From positions 1 to 6,057 of the forward strand of contig SPLB01000021.1 of NCBI GenBank assembly GCA_004566265.1: a stretch of 6,057 bases of DNA, written 5' to 3'. The translations under genes and the position numbers were made by a program. Within the stretch, counting starts at the first letter, position 1. Every line of letters begins with the position of its first letter. The DNA comes from Paracoccaceae bacterium (GTDB lineage Bacteria > Pseudomonadota > Alphaproteobacteria > Rhodobacterales > Rhodobacteraceae). Below the pieces are notes generated by a model, which worked only from the letters and a program-made list of their open reading frames with translations, had not been told where the DNA came from and did no database searches. Shown in pieces: positions 5,359 to 6,057 of this stretch.

Positions 5359-5764
5359 GGGCCTCTTGGCTGGCCGCGCGAGCAATGGACGCAAAGGTGG
5401 CGTCCAGCTCCAATCACATCCAGTTCTGGTCCAGCCGCTTCCACGGAGGGGGAAAAGACGGCGCTTGCCATTTTTTAGCTGAGGTCGGCAGAGCCATCGG
5501 CGTGTTCGGTCACGTAAAACCGGATTGGGGCTTCGATCATGGCAGGCGTCGATAGTTCCAGAACGCGGACGGCGTAGACATTGTTGACACCGCCGATCAC
5601 CCGGTTGTCCGGAGTGCGCGCACCACGGCCACGGGCGACTTCGGTTGGGCCGACCTCGGTCACCACTCCAATTTATGAGACTTCACCGCCGCCTTCAGAT
5701 CGTCAATCAACTGGGCATAGGACTTGCTGGTTTTGCGGTGCGACCAACCGGGGCGCGGGGTCAT
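5327..5764 (-). pseudogene. Decayed DUF302-like protein gene
   Basis: Three minus-strand segments join into one plausible protein. Segment 1 starts at the ATG 5764 (purine-rich GAGGTGGAGG upstream): MTPRPGWSHRKTSKSYAQLI, then DDLKAAVKSHK to 5672. A frame change near 5675-5670, consistent with loss of one A from an AAAA run, leads into segment 2: IGVVTEVGPTEVARGRG, then NNVYAVRVLELSTPAMIEAP and IRFYVTEHADGSADLS. This meets TAA at 5477-5475 where a Tyr codon would be expected. The same frame resumes as K-MASAVFSPSVEAAGPEL. A second frame change near 5425-5411 leads to ELDATFASIARAASQEAL, ending at a stop at 5329-5327 inside the lrp 3' end. The pattern (APIRFYVTE..DG...LSYK) resembles alphaproteobacterial DUF302-type proteins, whose function is unknown. 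Two frameshifts plus a nonsense codon argue for a real pseudogene rather than a single read error. An earlier ATG at 5782 is possible. The family name is less certain than the decay. Confidence 0.6.
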
Positions 5765-5815
5765 CTCCTCCACCTCAACCATGTCGCCCTTAGCGAAAGC
5801 AGCGAATGTAAATTG

Positions 5816-5850
5816 CGCAGGGGGACAAAATACTGCGATGCTCCCCTGCG
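5816..5850. repeat. Inverted repeat downstream of mcl1, possible weak terminator
   Basis: CGCAGGGG (5816-5823) and CCCCTGCG (5843-5850) form a perfect 8-bp stem with a 19-base loop, starting 23 bases after the mcl1 stop. In the mcl1 direction the stem is followed by CAATTTACATT rather than a T-run, so intrinsic termination would be weak. It may be an mRNA 3'-end stabilising hairpin or chance. Confidence 0.3.
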
Positions 5851-5873
5851 GATTGTCGATGGTCGCTACACAA

Positions 5874-6057
5874 TCAGCCGCTCTGAGCGATCAATTCGGC
5901 TTGGGCGAAGATGACTTCGGCCTGCTTGATCGATGCGATGTCGACCAGACGGCCTTTGTAGACGGTGGCCCCTTCGCCGTTGGCCTTCGCCTGCTCCATC
6001 GCAGCCAGGATTTCGCGTGCTTCGGTGACGGCCTGTTCCGATGGGGTGAACACTTGG
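5874..6057 (-). CDS. mcl1: L-malyl-CoA/beta-methylmalyl-CoA lyase, C-terminal 60 residues
   Basis: The last 60 codons plus TGA of an HpcH/HpaI-aldolase/citrate-lyase-family CoA ester lyase enter from the right edge. The visible part reads VFTPSEQAVTEAREILAAM, an Ala/Glu-rich linker, then VYKGRLVDIASIKQAEVI. This is the C-terminal cap of Rhodobacterial malyl-CoA lyases, where GRLVDIASIKQAE is distinctive. The enzyme reversibly splits L-malyl-CoA to acetyl-CoA and glyoxylate, and beta-methylmalyl-CoA to propionyl-CoA and glyoxylate, in the ethylmalonyl-CoA pathway for acetate assimilation. The active site lies outside the window, so CitE-like paralogues cannot be fully excluded. It is followed on the same strand by the decayed DUF302-like gene, 110 bases downstream. 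Confidence 0.8.
   Translation of the reverse strand, partial: QVFTPSEQAVTEAREILAAMEQAKANGEGATVYKGRLVDIASIKQAEVIFAQAELIAQSG

Noticed and set aside
5386..5406. 7-bp hairpin (TGGACGC/GCGTCCA) 28 bases after the lrp stop as a terminator
   Set aside because: No T-run follows on the plus strand and it lies in the former coding sequence of the decayed DUF302-like gene, so chance is the simpler explanation.
5581..5914. Plus-strand open frames in the 5.6-5.9 kb region
   Set aside because: They lie antisense to the DUF302-like remnant and mcl1, have no ribosome sites, and encode Pro/Arg-rich sequence without motifs.
1..6057. Hidden mobile element, CRISPR array, defence or biosynthetic system
   Set aside because: No terminal repeats, target duplications, repeat-spacer structure, integrase or transposase motifs were seen; nearly all coding capacity is taken by ordinary chromosomal genes.

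Overview
The window looks like chromosomal DNA from a marine Rhodobacteraceae (Roseobacter-type) alphaproteobacterium. The evidence is the moderately high GC content, the FYDLN-acid family protein, a solitary accA, and the C-terminus of an L-malyl-CoA/beta-methylmalyl-CoA lyase of the ethylmalonyl-CoA pathway. I see no phage, IS, CRISPR, toxin-antitoxin or defence genes and no rRNA or tRNA. Most of the window is ordinary housekeeping and regulatory sequence, and I found no convincing new multi-gene system. The most interesting signals are small cis elements and one decaying gene.

Layout, left to right. Positions 1-75 (-) hold the first 25 codons of an unidentified gene behind a very good ribosome binding site. 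Positions 361-690 (-) encode a TIGR02300/FYDLN-acid protein with a poly-aspartate tail. Divergent from it, 799-1497 (+) encodes a YgjP/DUF45 zinc metallopeptidase, followed on the same strand by a GntR/FCD regulator (1555-2217). The regulator converges with accA (2275-3237, -) across a perfect 13-bp hairpin that can terminate in both directions. Divergent from accA is an AraC/GyrI-type regulator (3395-4231, +). It meets a LysE-family exporter (4237-4833, -) tail to tail, with only 5 bp between the stop codons. The exporter is divergent from an Lrp/AsnC regulator (4906-5358, +), a classic amino-acid exporter and regulator pair. Then comes a broken, DUF302-like gene (about 5327-5764, -) carrying two frameshifts and a nonsense codon, and finally the last 60 codons of mcl1 (5874-6057, -).

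How the genes may work together. LysE and Lrp very probably form one module: Lrp senses an amino acid and controls the adjacent exporter. AccA supplies the carboxyltransferase alpha subunit for malonyl-CoA synthesis. Its upstream region carries three abutting perfect palindromes in the promoter, suggesting a regulator acts there; the divergent AraC/GyrI protein is one candidate, by position only. The GntR regulator has a perfect 10-bp palindrome just before its start codon, consistent with autoregulation. The AraC/GyrI gene contains a near-ideal internal Shine-Dalgarno and ATG exactly at the domain boundary, so it may also make a free effector-binding domain.
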